From Proteobacteria bacterium UBA1673 (lineage in GTDB: Bacteria > Pseudomonadota > Gammaproteobacteria > Comchoanobacterales > Comchoanobacteraceae): a stretch of 5,497 nt of DNA. Within the stretch, counting starts at the first letter, position 1, and every line of letters starts with the position of its first letter. Below the pieces are notes generated by a model. That model saw only the letters and a list, made by a program, of their open reading frames with translations. It did not search any database and had not been told where the DNA came from. The stretch covers positions 1 through 5,497 of the forward strand of contig DCKN01000117.1 of NCBI GenBank assembly GCA_002320385.1, given 5' to 3'. The translations under genes were made by a program, and so were the position numbers. Positions 5,094-5,497 of the stretch are shown here, in pieces.

Positions 5094-5483
5094 CTAAAGA
5101 ATATCACCCTGGATTTCTCTTTGTTGCTCAATGCTTTGAAGTGCTTCAGTAGAGAGGGTTGCATTGGGATTGGCCAGTAGTCTTTTTAGTCCAATTTCCT
5201 CACCTGTTTCCATACAGTAGCCGTATTCACCTCTATTGATGCGATCAATAGAAGCTTCAATTTGGTGAAGGAGGTCAGTATCTCGTCTCACGCCCATCAG
5301 TGTGATCTGTTTGATTTCCTCTATACATGCACTGTCTAATGGGTCAGCCTCAATCTCGTTTTCAGCAATTGTATCTCTAAACTTTGCTAGGTTAGCTTCA
5401 ACTTGATCTTTAAGCGTGAGTAGTCGGTCCTTAAAAAAAGCCAGATGTTCATCCGACATGTAGTTTTGACTTTTGTCTGACAA
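5094..5483 (-). CDS. dksA: DksA/TraR-family RNA polymerase-binding protein with a degenerate zinc finger
   Basis: This DksA-like factor should bind in the RNA polymerase secondary channel and modulate initiation. It aligns with E. coli DksA without gaps from the coiled-coil tip to the finger. The tip DPLDSA (47-52) keeps the essential D74 and A76 equivalents (D50, A52). L95, R91 and R125 equivalents are also kept. Of the four zinc cysteines only C90 remains; the others are T93, S111 and A114, the pattern of single-cysteine alphaproteobacterial DksA and close to Pseudomonas DksA2. The ppGpp-contact residues K98, R129 and K139 of E. coli are Q74, N105 and L115. The given start is a TTG at 5483. 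The frame stays open to the window end and E. coli DksA is longer at this end, so the true start may lie outside; an internal ATG at 5459 has no ribosome site. Confidence 0.9.
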   Translation of the reverse strand: MSDKSQNYMSDEHLAFFKDRLLTLKDQVEANLAKFRDTIAENEIEADPLDSACIEEIKQITLMGVRRDTDLLHQIEASIDRINRGEYGYCMETGEEIGLKRLLANPNATLSTEALQSIEQQREIQGDIL

Positions 5484-5497
5484 TAGTTTTTTCTCAG

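Overview
The window comes from a moderately AT-rich proteobacterial chromosome. Two things support this: an HU-type gene followed on the same strand by tRNA-Val and tRNA-Asp, an order seen in both Alpha- and Gammaproteobacteria, and cytochrome c maturation System I genes (ccmA, ccmB). The DksA-like protein keeps only one of the four zinc-finger cysteines, a form best known from Alphaproteobacteria, and ccmAB stand apart from other ccm genes, as in several alphaproteobacterial intracellular lineages. The mechanosensitive channel, however, looks like enterobacterial YnaI. I therefore leave the class open (alpha or gamma). No phage, insertion sequence, CRISPR array or plasmid feature was found.

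Left part (1-1214). The minus strand carries an HU/IHF-family gene with a good promoter and Shine-Dalgarno, then a separate strong promoter, tRNA-Val(TAC), and the 5' end of tRNA-Asp cut by the window edge. Divergent from HU, after about 350 bp of intergenic DNA with an imperfect direct repeat, a plus-strand gene encodes a small exported protein with four cysteines.

Middle part (1204-3529). A 344-aa cysteine-rich protein of unknown family lies on the minus strand and overlaps the end of the exported-protein gene tail to tail by 11 bp. Divergent from it is a 370-aa YnaI-type MscS mechanosensitive channel.

Right part (3530-5497). A 28-codon ORF encoding four cysteines in perfect CxxCxxCxxC spacing sits immediately upstream of ccmA. 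Its stop codon overlaps the ccmA Shine-Dalgarno, and its last codons can pair with the ccmA start codon. ccmA and ccmB overlap by 8 bp and encode the ATPase and membrane subunit of the Ccm ABC transporter. No ccmC follows; instead a convergent DksA-like gene begins 55 bp later. That DksA keeps the catalytic coiled-coil tip (D-x-A) but has lost three zinc ligands and the basic residues that bind ppGpp in E. coli DksA.

The most interesting element is the Cys4 microORF coupled to ccmAB. It is either a metal- or heme-related microprotein or a cysteine-sensing leader peptide controlling cytochrome c maturation.
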